This document shows, one piece after another, positions 53,304 to 64,000 of a stretch of 64,000 bases of DNA. The notes under the pieces are model-generated. The model made no database searches, was not told where the DNA came from, and worked only from the letters and a program-made list of their open reading frames with translations. Position 1 is the first letter of the stretch, and every line of letters starts with the position of its first letter. Both the position numbers and the translations under genes were made by a program. The DNA is from Trochalopteron elliotii (taxonomy: Eukaryota; Chordata; Aves; Passeriformes; Leiothrichidae), in NCBI GenBank assembly GCA_024734555.1, contig JANPWX010000038.1, forward strand, positions 3,048,758-3,112,757, written 5' to 3'.

Positions 53304-54193
53304 TCTCAGTATTATTCCCTTAGTTGTTAAATCAATATTCTCACTAACTCTACTGGTAGATAAATTTTGTATGTTTTTCAAGGAAGCCCTTTATCACCTG
53401 CAAGGAACAGGAGGCTCACACTGAGGAATCTCTGTTGAAGAAACAGATGCATGAGTTCTTCCAATTTGGTTACAGACAATAAGTTTTATCACAAGCAACT
53501 ACTGTTAAAACCTACAAGATTAGATCTGGAGCTGACTGATGTACCACAATTTATTGTAATCACAATGTTAGTTATTTTATATAGACTGTAAAACACTTGA
53601 ATTTTACTCATTTTTTTTATTCTACCTCCTCGACTGGACATTAAGAGCCAAATTGTACTCTAAAGTGTTTGAAGAAGTGTGAGAAAGTAAGAAGACAGAG
53701 AAACAATTAAAAAATTATCTGAAGTTTCTTTGAAATGTTAAAAATACTGTTTGCAGCTTTTTCTGGATTAACTAATTCTTATTTGTATGTCAGTCTTCAT
53801 TAATTTAACAATTCTTTATTGAGGTCTCTAAGGAGAAAAGGGGAGAGAAAGAGAGAGAGAGAGAGAGAAAAAAAATATCCCTAATGAATATCTCCATGAA
53901 AGTAAGTGGTCTTCTTACAAGCTGAGCATAGAGGGCCAGGGCTGCATTTCAACAGGTAGGAATCAAAAACATCATTCATTTATCCCTTGACACAGCCAAG
54001 CCAATGCATATCCCACGACTCAAATTTGTCCATGCACAGATCAGAACTGAGTGTGCTTTGTGTCCATCTGAACTGTCAGCCAGCTGGGCATTTCTCTAAG
54101 GGGTAAGAGCAACCATCAGAGAATTGCAATCTCTGATGAGGTCTTTTTTTCTCTAACCCAGTGTCTAAGGACACAAATCTTACACAGACCTAC
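53304..54193. other. AT-rich non-coding DNA
   Basis: Apart from the (GA)n tract at 53843-53877 nothing is recognised here. Confidence 0.6.
53843..53877. repeat. (GA)n microsatellite followed by an A run
   Basis: About twelve GA units with one interruption (gagagaaagagaga...) end in a run of about ten A residues. Confidence 0.95.
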
Positions 54194-54241
54194 CTTCTGT
54201 ATGTATACACATCTATTGTCTTGTCTGCTGTCAATAGTTCT
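54194..54241 (-). CDS. Candidate 48-base micro-exon, unidentified gene
   Basis: On the minus strand the acceptor GGTTGCTTGTTAG|AGAA (AG at 54243-54242) and the donor AGAAG|GTAGGT bracket 48 bases. One open frame reads ELLTADKTIDVYTYR, entering with one base and leaving with AG. That AG would join the first A of the candidate exon at 48445-48484 to make an arginine codon, so the two are phase-compatible. Another frame is also open. The match could be chance (roughly one in three for phase alone) and the peptide is not recognised. Confidence 0.15.
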
Positions 54242-55160
54242 CTAACAAGCAACCAAAACTCCCCAGGTATTCCAATGACATTAAATTCTGTCAGGGACTT
54301 CAGGACAAGTTCCTGAATCCAGAAATGCTGGCTGGTGAACAAAAAAGGAGAATGTAGGTGCCACAATGAAAATCAAGTGTACTGCAAATTGAATTCTTAT
54401 AATATGTCAGCTGAAAGTTCACATGTGGCAAAATACAATTTGAAGATGTTATAAATAACTAACCTAATAGGCTAGTTGTGTTACTCCGTCTAAATCTCTC
54501 AAAACCAAGACCTGAACTAAATAAGTCCATTTCAAAATTCCATTGAAACTCCCCTCCATATTTAAGCTTCTGGGTACTTCTGCCCACCTCCAGCTTTGCA
54601 CTTTTTTTCCCCCGAAGCTCAGTTCTGAACTGTCAATACAATTGCATTCATACACGTAAAAGGAGTAGTCAGTCAAAACTCACCATGTCTACCAACACAA
54701 TACATTTCCAAAATGAAAATGAGTGTTCGGAAGCCCAGAGAAAACAGCAAACAGAAAGAAAAAAAAGAAGAAAGTGCCCAACGTATGTATGTGCAACACT
54801 GAAGGCATATTTATAGAAATTAGTAGTCACAATAGCTGTGGAACTGTACAATTTAAAAACCCACCACACTAAATTATATCTTCAGTCTCAGTAATTGAAT
54901 AAAATCTATTGACCAGCAAATACATCCAAAGGAGAACAGACATGAAAAATGTCTGAAAATTTTCCAAAGCACATTAAATTGTCTTGGAGCACTAAGTGCA
55001 TGGCAGGTCTCAGAAACTGACACCAGTGATGGGACAAAACAATAACCATTGCCTACTTTGCCAGAACCATGAAAAAAAATCCCTATTTTCTCCATTTGTT
55101 TCAAATTGAGACAACTTTATTGAGAAATTTATTATATCTTGTTTCTAACTCTTAACTCAG
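54242..55160. other. AT-rich non-coding DNA
   Basis: No gene or repeat is recognised. Minus-strand frames of 66-76 codons are rich in aromatic and hydrophobic residues but have no domain. Confidence 0.55.
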
Positions 55161-55361
55161 GTCTTTGTGCTGTGCTTTGACCTTGTCACAGGCAAAACCA
55201 GAACAACTAGACATAATGTGCAATATTCCCTTACTTCCATGGTGAGAACATTTGACAAGCTGTTAGACAAGCTTTGGAACCATTTTAATCTAAATCCAAA
55301 TGTCAGAAGGGGAAGGATACTACTTAAACAGAACTTTAAAACTAAGAAAGCACCTTCATGA
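55161..55361 (+). other. Open frame after a strong splice acceptor
   Basis: A pyrimidine-rich tract ends in AACTCAG at 55160, and the frame entering at 55161 stays open for 66 codons to a TGA at 55359-55361. The same frame is stopped 12 bases upstream of the acceptor, as expected if the frame began with an exon. The product would be basic (for example NVRRGRILLKQNFKTKKAPS at its end). No family is recognised and the minus strand is also open, so a chance frame is at least as likely as a terminal exon. Confidence 0.15.
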
Positions 55362-55959
55362 AAACGAGTGTTGGGTATCACACCTCCAAAGGGTGTTCTA
55401 TAAACTTTGATTACTTTTTATCTTGAGATAAAGCAAAAGAGGTGAAATAAAGATTTTTCTGTTTCAGGTGGAGAAACTGTTTTTGGCTATTAATCATGCT
55501 TCCACCATCTACTGAATGTCAGCAATTGGAATATATTCACTGTGAATGTGAGTGCTCCCATACTAAGAGCAGCATAAGCTGACACTTTTTGGCTTCACAT
55601 ATACGTGTGGATCTCACAGAAAAAGCATCCAAATTCTAAGATTTAATGCACAAAGCATTTGAGGACTGAAAAAACTCACATTGGTTTAGCTCTTACACAG
55701 TTCTAAATACATTTTTTGAGAATAATGCTTTTACTAATAGAAAATTAACGCATCCTTCTATATTATAAAGTTACTTTGATCAACTGCAAGAAGAAATGGT
55801 AACAAAAAACTTCAGGATCTGTTGTCTTTACTACTTTTATCAGCTAGATGCTCACAATCCTCATATACTTCTGCTTGTGAAATTAAGTGGAGCAATTTTG
55901 AAAGAATTTAGGGAAGACTTTGTGATGACGTGATAGCGGTTACTAGCACCTAAAGAAGG
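55362..55959. other. AT-rich non-coding DNA
   Basis: I see nothing identifiable in this stretch. Confidence 0.6.
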
Positions 55960-56270
55960 CATTCAAGAAAGCCAGGGAGGGACTTTTTACTAGGGAATGT
56001 AGTGATAGGAAAATGAGGAATGGCTTCAAACTGAAAGAGGGTAAGTATGCGTTAGATATGAGGAAGATACTCTCCATTGTGAGAGTGGTGGGGCACTGGA
56101 ACTGGTGAGGTTTTCCAAAGAGACTGTGGATGCCCCAACCTTGAAAGTTCTCAAGATCAGGTTGGATGGGGCTTTCTTTGAGCAGCCTGGTTTAGTTGTA
56201 GGTGTCCCCATGGCAGGAGAAACTAAACTGGATGATCTTTAGGTGCCTTCCAATCCAAATCACTCTATGA
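55960..56270 (+). mobile_element. CR1 LINE 3' end
   Basis: The copy begins in 'gccagggagggactttttactagggaatgtagtgatagga' text and continues through 'aatggcttcaaactgaaagagggta', 'gtgagagtggtggggcactggaac', 'aggttggatggggctttc' and 'catggcagg'. It ends in 'ctggatgatctttaggtgccttccaatcc' followed by 'cactctatgac'. This is the 3' UTR and extreme C-terminal region of a CR1 subfamily. A stray ATTCTAT at about 56293 may be the remnant of the terminal 8-bp repeat. It is the best-preserved 3' end in the window. Confidence 0.9.
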
Positions 56271-59200
56271 CACTCATCCTGCACAACACCATGATTCTAT
56301 TAGATTTAAATCGCACAGCTATACTCCTTTTCAACTAAATCCATTTATAGACTTTTTAGTGTTAACCTAAAATAGAGAACATATCTATCATAATTTTAAC
56401 ACATTTAATTTGTATATAATAAAGTAATTTCAAAATAATTTAAAATAAATTATTCTTAAACTTTCTTTACATTTTGGTTTTGCTTTGTTTGGGTTTTTTT
56501 AAAGTAAAGAATTGCACCAGGCCAACACAGAATCACACAATATATTATTAAGTGACTTATGGCACAATGATTCACACATTTTTGCCTTTAATGGTACTTG
56601 ACTTCTAGCCTTATACTTCATAAGTGTTCTATTGCATCATAATTCACACCCTGTCACATCCACAGCAGATTCAGAAAATTTGAATTTAAAGACACTAGGA
56701 GAATGGGAAAAGAATGACAGCTGAACTGTAACCTTTGAAAGGCTTAAAGGAAACTGTAATCTTTGGAGTTTTCTATGATGTGCTAGAAGGGACAACATGG
56801 GAAAAAGAGAGAAGAAAATATAAATTTCTAGGAGTAGTAAGTAAAGAAAAAAGAAAGATTTATTTGCAAAAGGTATGATAAAACAGGCACTGAAAAGCAA
56901 ACACAATTCTGCCTAATTACAGCAGGCACAGCAGTACAACCAAGACAAAAGAAATGCAAGATTTTCAGCTTCTGTTTATCGTTACTGCTATATAACTGCA
57001 ATATACACCACATGTCAAAACACTATGGTCCAACTATACTATCTTCATAGAACATAGGTGTGCCCTTGCCTTCCCATCCTTTCACCTTTTGAAACAAAGA
57101 AATAAATCTCCTTCTTTAAACAACAGACAGAGAAGCACTCTCACTGAGGCCAGTCTCACTGATACCTCCACAAAGTAAGAAAACATGAACCATCACAAAG
57201 CACAAGGACACAAAAGCACAATACCAAGTATGAATGAAAAATTGAATACCAGTAGTTATCTCAACCAGAGCTTTGGAGCTCTTTTCCTGTTGATTATCAG
57301 CAGGGTTGTTCATATATCTTGCTTACACATACAGCACAATAATATTTATTAGTTAAATTTTTAAATTTTCATTAGTTAAATTTAAAGTTAAATTAGTTAA
57401 ATTAATTTAGTTACATTAATTAGTTAAATATGATGCCTGGTCACTTATGAAGCTTCATGCAGTCCTTTCACCCCCTTTAATGATGGACAAGAGTACATAT
57501 AAAAAAGTGCCCATAACAATAAAGTCATTTATAGTACAATAACTAAAAAACATTCTCATCAGGACTTGGAGCAGAGGGCAAAACTGAAGATGATCTATCC
57601 ACAAGAAGGTTTATAATTCATAAATCAATTACAGATAGGTATCGAGTTCTGAAAACCTCTATCTGGGAGGGAACAAATGTCAGTATTTCCTAGGATATTC
57701 GTCAAGATAATACACAGTTTCATAAAAACTTGATTAGAACAAAATTGCTCAGAAACCAATGGCAAAATATTACAGTGTAATACCCAACATGCAGTCAAAA
57801 GCTCAGTATGCCAGTGAAAAAATGAACCATGCATTTAGCCACCCTCTTCTTTGAATAAAGACACTACACACTAATTTAGGATAAAAATTCATAGCAAGTA
57901 CTTTAGGTTTTTTTATAGTCCCATAATTCTGAAAATATCTAATAAGCATGAATGGATTCATATAGCTACTTACTCTACCATAGGTGAATCAGATGTCCCA
58001 AAATTAAAAAGAAAAAAAATTACAAAGAAAAAAACTACAGCACCAGGAAACCAACCAACCCCCACACTTCTGAAAAAAACAATGCAAGCTATACATATCT
58101 TTGTATAGAATACTTTCACATTGAAAAATACTTAAGGCACATAGATAATATTATACCTGCCTCACTCTTTTTATAATCTATGGAACTGATGGATCTTTTC
58201 ATTTATGCTTAAATTTCTACCTAAATTCATAGCAAGTGATAGGTTTTAATTTAACAACCTTCTTTTTTAAAAGCCTTGACTATTACTCTCCTGGTATCCT
58301 ACTGTTCAAAATGTGTATCATCTTTCCTGAAGTCTCCTCTGAAACTGTCAAGTCACGACAAGCCTTTAAAAGCATCAAGAGGCAAAATAACCACTGAAGC
58401 AGAGACAGATAGAAGGTAGCAGGAAACAGTAGCGCAGCTGAGGACAATACTCAGCTACATATGATGAGCCCCTCTTGACCCACTTAATTCCTCTATGTTC
58501 CTGATGCATCTGCCATGTCTGCACTCAGCAGCTGTGTCACCAGGAAAATAAAAAAGTAGTTAATTGAAAGTATTTCTTTGCTGTCCTTAATATACACCAT
58601 AAGAAGTAACACACCTGCACTGTGCAGGCAATTTTGCCTGTTAAAGAGACAGAAATACCACTACAAAATATGTTTCTTTATTCCTATCATCTGTCCCTTG
58701 TGCAGTCTGCCAGATTGAAAGAAGGCCATGCTCTGTTACTAAAAAGCTCAGATTGTCATGAGGATTGTCATAAATTTCTCCACACAGATTTAAGCAAATA
58801 CAACTGCTTGCACATCTGGATCTGTACATGTCAGAATCCTCGTAGAGCATCCGTTTAAGAAGAAGCATACAAGAAAAATTTCAACAGACTTGGGATTGGG
58901 CCTTAACTTCACTTACAAACTAATGCTCTGTGAAACATATAGAGGGAGGCTAAAAAAAATACAATTCTATTTTAGAAGTACTAAGAAATTATATAAATCA
59001 TACGTTTTGTTTCTAATTTTCTTAACATAAAAAAACAGCATTCTGTGAGAAAGAATTTGCTCATGGAAGTGTCAACATATCTGTTTTCAACTACAATAAA
59101 AATACGCATTTGATAAGTTAAAGCATTAAACCCCATCAACCTAGTTTTAAACATATATCGGATTGAGTGGGCCAGGAAATATAAGGCAGTTAAATGACAC

Positions 59201-62200
59201 TCCTGATACCAGCACTGATTAAATGCAGAGTCACAAAAACATTTGGCAAAAGGATCTAAGTTTATGAGGCTTATACAGACTGGGTTGGGCTCATTTAGAT
59301 TTTATTAAAGTAAACGAAAACTTTCGGAACCAATAGATTTTTGAAACTGTACAACTACAAAATTTATAAGAGATCAGAAAAAAACATGAAAAGAAGAATG
59401 TTACTCTTTGCATAAATTTTAAACTCCTGAGGGAATCAAAAGCAATGGTACATAAATAAAAAAAGTTCCAAAATAAACTATTGCCTATTGCGTGTGAGGT
59501 ACTGTGACTGTTTAATACCATGGAATTTATGTTTGCTGGAACACTGACTGGACACACGCTAAGAATGTGATTTAACTCATTTACTCCACCAGAAATGATG
59601 TATTGGGATGTTACTGCGATTCAAATGTACCCTATGCGTTCCTCATGCAAATCTTATTCTCTGAGAGTACAAAGTACTAGAAGTACTTGAAGGGATTTTT
59701 AAAGACACAGAATTCGGTATCATACAAGCTCTTATGTCAGTATGTTAAATAAACCTTCCAAGACCCTAAACATTAATTAGTTGAATTACTTTTTACTTAA
59801 ATGGCACATTATGTACTGCTTTCATTCAGTCAAATCCCCATCACACTTTGTTTAAAAATAAGTTGTAGCGGGTCTTTACAAAAACAAAAATAATAACACT
59901 CCCATCTCTTACCCATTCAACAGACTATTTTTTCTGGTGACTGCTCTGTGTATTTGATACCTTTGGGCTAAATGGTGAAGTTCTGAGTTTACTCTTGTCT
60001 TCAAACAGTTTCTTTAGAATTAACAAGTGAAATACCCTCTATGTGAAAGCATGAGGATGAAATAAAAAAACTTTGAGTTAGTTTCCAAAGACAGGATATT
60101 AATGTACATGATTTGTAGCATACTGCAAATTATTTAACTTGAGACTCCAGGAGGCAGCCTGAAGAGATAGTTACACAGAACAGTACATTCTTGTTAAACC
60201 CATTCATAATAGATCTTTAATTCCTACTTTGTAGATTACTTCTTTAAGATTCCTCTGCCCAGCACACAAAGATATAGACAAGGCTTAAATCACCTTTCCT
60301 CCATTTTTCCCAGTCAGGTAACACCCTTATTAGGGTGAGTTACCCTGTTTCTTCCTCTTTCTGGAGAGGAAAAGCAATTTAAGGAAAATATCAGAGACAA
60401 TTTCCACATTTACTTAAACTTATGAAACCTGTATCATTCCAAGATCATATTTTCACTTCAGTGCAACTCCATAGGCAGTATTTGTTGAGTTGAGTACTTT
60501 CCTTCACCAAAGAATATGTGCAAATTATATAGTTCATCCTGCGATTTAAGACCATAAACTGTTTTAGAGAGAGGCAAAAGGCCAAGTAAATGATTATTCA
60601 GGGCAGCTGATGCTCCTCCTCTGCTGTTCTCCTCCAGCACATGGGGAAACAACCTCCAAAGGGAAGGGGTGTCAGGCGGGAGGGGAGCAGTCAAGAGGGC
60701 AAACTGAGACGTGTATGAACAGGAAGAGTAGCCTGTGGTTTTAGTTCCTTCATGGAGAGAGGCTAGGACACTTCAGGTCAATTATCCAAGAAAACAGAAT
60801 CTATGCAGGAAAACTTGAAGTCGAGTGCAGGTACTTGAGAGCACTCACTGTGTTTGTAGATTGACTGACTCATTTCCACTTTCCAAACCTATGATGTAAA
60901 TATATTGGAATAAGAATAAATTCACAAGATGAAAAATTTTCATTTCTGCTGATCATTCTACAAATTGTAAACTCTAGCTGAAGACTGGTATGCACGGAAT
61001 ATAATGATGACGGAAAATAATGAAAATAAATAGAAACTTCTTGAACAAGTTCTAACAGAAAATCAAAGACATGTGATGTATCCCTATTCTCTGTCAATGA
61101 GCAGTACAGATTCATAACATCTCACAGAGTTAGACATACACTTCTTCATATTTTCTTTCAGTTTCTTTATGTGTGTTGAAACTAAAGTGTAGTTTTCAGC
61201 ACAAGGAGTTGGAGAACTTAGGGGCATCAGAAAAACTACAGAAGAAACTAAACCACTGTATAGTTTTTCACTGAGTAAAACATTATGGATCATGTGTTTC
61301 CAAGCAGTGAACAATGTTGTGTTTATTTTTAAAAAAAATTAAAACCCCTTTTCTGCAACCTTTTGTTCATAAATAAAGAACTTTGAGTTTCTTCACCCAA
61401 AAAGATACCAAAACTTATGTCTGTATATTTCAAATCATAAATTTTGTTACTGTTTAAATTTCACTTCTCAAGTCAGGTTTCCAATTTTCCATCATTTATA
61501 CTTTCAAAACATGAAGTGACATCACCCACTGTTTTCCACCAAAAAGTCTCAATCATTGCAATGCCAGCTTTAGTAAATCACAGACTCACAGGCTTGTCCT
61601 TTCCATAGCAAAAGGATGCAAAGCCTTTGCAGGGCAGAGGGAGACAGATGAGAGACACAAACCAGTATCAAGTTTTCCATAGTTCCACACAAAACCAAAA
61701 TTAGCTAAACATCATCACTGCAGGACTTTCAATAAAACAAAAGATGCCTATTTTTTAAGACAATGCTGTAAATTTGGAATTGCATTTTTGTGAGTATTTT
61801 TCCACAAAGTGGAAAAAAGTGTAAGCCTCTAGTAGCTTTGAATTTTCCTTGTTCTTTGTGGCAAATGAATTTATTTATTTTCTTTTTTCTTACTCTATAA
61901 ACTCTCTCTATAGCCTCAGCTTTATTCCTCTCCCTGTCTTATTTCTCTCCTGCTTTTTCTCCTGTCTTCTATGCAAAAGAGAGTTTTTTTCCTCCAACAA
62001 TGAATTGTGTTGTTCACAGATAGGCATGTGTGTCTATAAGACAAAAAGAATAAAAGTTTTAGAGGATGAATTCCTGTAGCGGCACAAATTTGGAAACTCT
62101 ATAAATTCCATCACCTGCCAAATGGTCCTTGAAAGTCAATGAGGAATCCTCAGATTGGTTCATTCTTCTTAAATGTAAAATCATCTATAGAATTTTTATA

Positions 62201-62529
62201 CCTGTTAAAATTAAATTTGTTTTTATGACTTGCATTATTTTCAGTTCCTTCAATTAAGCTTACAGAAAATTTTGTATCTTCTCCACTGTAGTAAATTGCA
62301 AATTTAAACTTATAAAAATCAGGGGGTTATCTTTATTGCAGTAAACTACTATAAGTTACTTCCTTTACATTGTTGTGTCCCACAGTAATGAGAGAAAGCC
62401 ATGAGTGTGTGCATATCTTCCTTTAGAAGAAGAAATATGAGCACAGTTCCAAATAATCAAAGCCAGCTTATTCTTATTCATAGGCTCTTCTTTTTCACTG
62501 ATTAAACATGCTTTACTATGACTAGGCAG
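56271..62529. other. AT-rich non-coding DNA, no gene seen
   Basis: The stretch contains the TTAGTTAAAT array (57347-57430) and a pyrimidine-rich tract (61850-61985). Frames are under 90 codons and lack domains. 60590-60720 is slightly richer in G+C without further features. No other interspersed repeat is recognised. Confidence 0.6.
57347..57430. repeat. TTAGTTAAAT-type short tandem array
   Basis: The string ttagttaaat and its variants (aagttaaa, tagttaca) recur about seven times in 84 bases with irregular spacing. It is an imperfect AT-rich minisatellite. Confidence 0.85.
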
Positions 62530-63202
62530 ACTGATGAGCTGTTTGCCCAAGACCAGGTTCAGATGGCTTTTCAATTTCTCCAAGGATGCAGATTCCACAA
62601 GTGTCCTGGGTAAGCTGGGCTGGTACTCAGTCACTCACACAGTGTAAAAGTGCTCACTGTCCAGAGAGAAGCTCTTGTGGTTCTCTTTGTGCCCCTTGCC
62701 TCTGGTCCTGTCACTGGGCATTCACTGTAACTGAGTGGCTTCATCCTCCTGGCATTCCCTCTTCAGATATTCCTAAAATTATTTCCCCTAAGCCTTCCCT
62801 TCTCCAGATTGAACGGTCACAGCTCTTACAGCCTTTCATTCTATGAGATACTCCAGTCCTTTAATCATCTTCATGGCCCTCCACAAACTCTTTCCAGCAT
62901 GTCTATGTCTCTTTTGTACTGGGAAGCTCAGAACCAGACTCAGAACTCCAAGTTCTGACCACACCAGTGCTGAACAGAGGGGAAGAATCAGCACCCTCAA
63001 TCTGCTGGCCACACTCCTCATACAGCCCGGGGTGGTGGATCCCTTCTTTGATGTCAGGGCATTTTGCTGCCTCGTGTCCAGGCTGGTGTCAACCAGGACT
63101 TCCAGGTCCTTTCATGCAAACCTGCATTTCAAGAAGTGAGCCCCAGCATTCACTGGTACCTGGGGCTCTTCCTCCCCAGGTGCAGCACTTACCCAGAGTA
63201 GC
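62530..63202 (-). mobile_element. CR1 LINE fragment with degraded reverse transcriptase
   Basis: Read on the minus strand from about 63200, the text starts at the CR1 block 'aagtgctg.acctggg'. It passes 'gacctggaagtcctggttgacaccagcctgg' (equivalent to KDLGVLVD..L), then the frame 63021-62836 with MRSVASRLRVLILPLCSALV. It continues through 'aagatgattaaaggactgga' (KMIKGLE), a frame-changed RTRG region and finally VTEYQPSLPRTLVESASLEKLKSHL in the frame that ends at 62365 (equivalent to HWNRLPREVVESPSLEIFK). Several frameshifts and stops separate these blocks. Similarity fades near 62530, before any 3' UTR, so the 3' end is missing or eroded. This is the longest CR1 piece in the window. Confidence 0.9.
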
Positions 63203-64000
63203 AACTGAGTAGCATTCCACAAGTCTGGAAACACATTCTTCCACAAATGAACATAAACTTTTATTAGCATGTGTGTGTACATGTACATGAAATTTTTATT
63301 CTTATTTGTTTAAATAAGCAATCTCTGCATGTAAATTTTCCATACATTAAATAATTTGCATTATTTACAAATGCAAGAACATAAAGATATTTGTAAATGA
63401 CAGTGTATAAATAGACACATCTCTTCCCAATGAAATTAACTTCAAATTCCTTACCATCAATGTTATTTGGTTTGACAGCAAAGAGAAATGAACTACAGAA
63501 ATGTTTTTAACTAAGGCCAAGAAAAAACTCCATTTTATGAATATATGATTGGCAGTACAAATGCAGACAGTTGAACTCCACTTGACACAATGGTATCTTG
63601 CTTTCATTTTGGTGGCAGGCAGACCTTAACAGCAGACTCCCAGAAGCCCTCCCAGCAGCGTACCACAGTTTTATCAGGAGTTCAGCTGAGAATAATGGAA
63701 TCGTGGTAATAATTTTTAAACAGCATGCAACATACACTTCACATAACCATTGATATAAGCACTCCTTCAGTATCTTGGGTAAGACTGGTCTGTATTTCTT
63801 GTTCTGTATTTGTCATTCGTGTAGCAAGATGATATAATTTGCCTGAGGCTAGACCAGAGCTAAACTCAGACTTGGCAGAAAGAGATTCCTATTTCTTTGG
63901 CCAATTTCCAAATCACATCCTCAGGCAGCAAATGTGAAATTGAATTTTAAGGATGCATTTTGCTCATGATAAGGCTGTCTCCTTATTCCTTTGTTTATTT
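63203..64000. other. AT-rich non-coding DNA to the window end
   Basis: A 12-base perfect palindrome TGTACATGTACA lies at 63276-63287 beside a short GT run. Nothing else is identified. Confidence 0.6.

Noticed and set aside
1..64000. tRNA, rRNA, microRNA, CRISPR, operon, phage or bacterial features, and CpG islands
   Set aside because: None seen. The sequence has avian repeats and no dense coding, and the two perfect hairpins are far too short for microRNA precursors.

Overview
This window looks like ordinary nuclear DNA from a bird. The main evidence is a set of six truncated CR1 LINE copies, all derived from the 3' half of the element (reverse-transcriptase part and/or 3' UTR), and one complete solo LTR of an avian ERV-L-like endogenous retrovirus. 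CR1 is the dominant interspersed repeat of birds and other reptiles. I saw no mammalian SINE or L1. Within birds I cannot fix the order or species. The DNA is visibly AT-rich and CpG-poor, with no CpG island and no long open reading frame, so it is either a gene desert or the inside of very large introns.

Layout. 1-10 kb: AT-rich non-coding DNA with one CR1 copy (about 3.04-3.54 kb) and a short tandem repeat at 6.7 kb. 10-18 kb: a second CR1 on the minus strand (10.2-10.7 kb), a T-rich tract (13.6 kb) and otherwise unmarked DNA. 18-19.3 kb: a more GC-balanced stretch with the longest reading frame of the window and a 30-bp tandem repeat. 20-30 kb: repeat-poor DNA with a (CA)17 microsatellite, a dense cluster of transcription-factor-type motifs at 25.4-25.6 kb, an old CR1 reverse-transcriptase scrap (26.7 kb) and a CpG-containing candidate minus-strand exon (28.84-29.02 kb). 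30-39 kb: one CR1 3' end and pyrimidine-rich tracts. 39-45 kb: a diverged duplicated unit (39.4 and 40.3 kb) and a degenerate repeat-like tract at 43.8-44.4 kb. 45-52 kb: two short perfect hairpins and a candidate micro-exon. 52.7-53.3 kb: the solo LTR with a 5-bp target duplication. 54-64 kb: another candidate micro-exon, two CR1 copies (56 and 62.5-63.2 kb) and low-complexity tracts.

No complete protein-coding gene, RNA gene, CRISPR array or bacterial-type operon is supported. Three possible minus-strand exons (54.2, 48.4 and 28.9 kb) could belong to one gene with giant introns. The first two join in a compatible reading phase. This is only a hypothesis, because short exon-like matches arise often by chance in 64 kb. 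I found no convincing undescribed system; the most useful leads are the candidate exon at 28.9 kb, the motif cluster at 25.5 kb and the duplicated unit near 40 kb.
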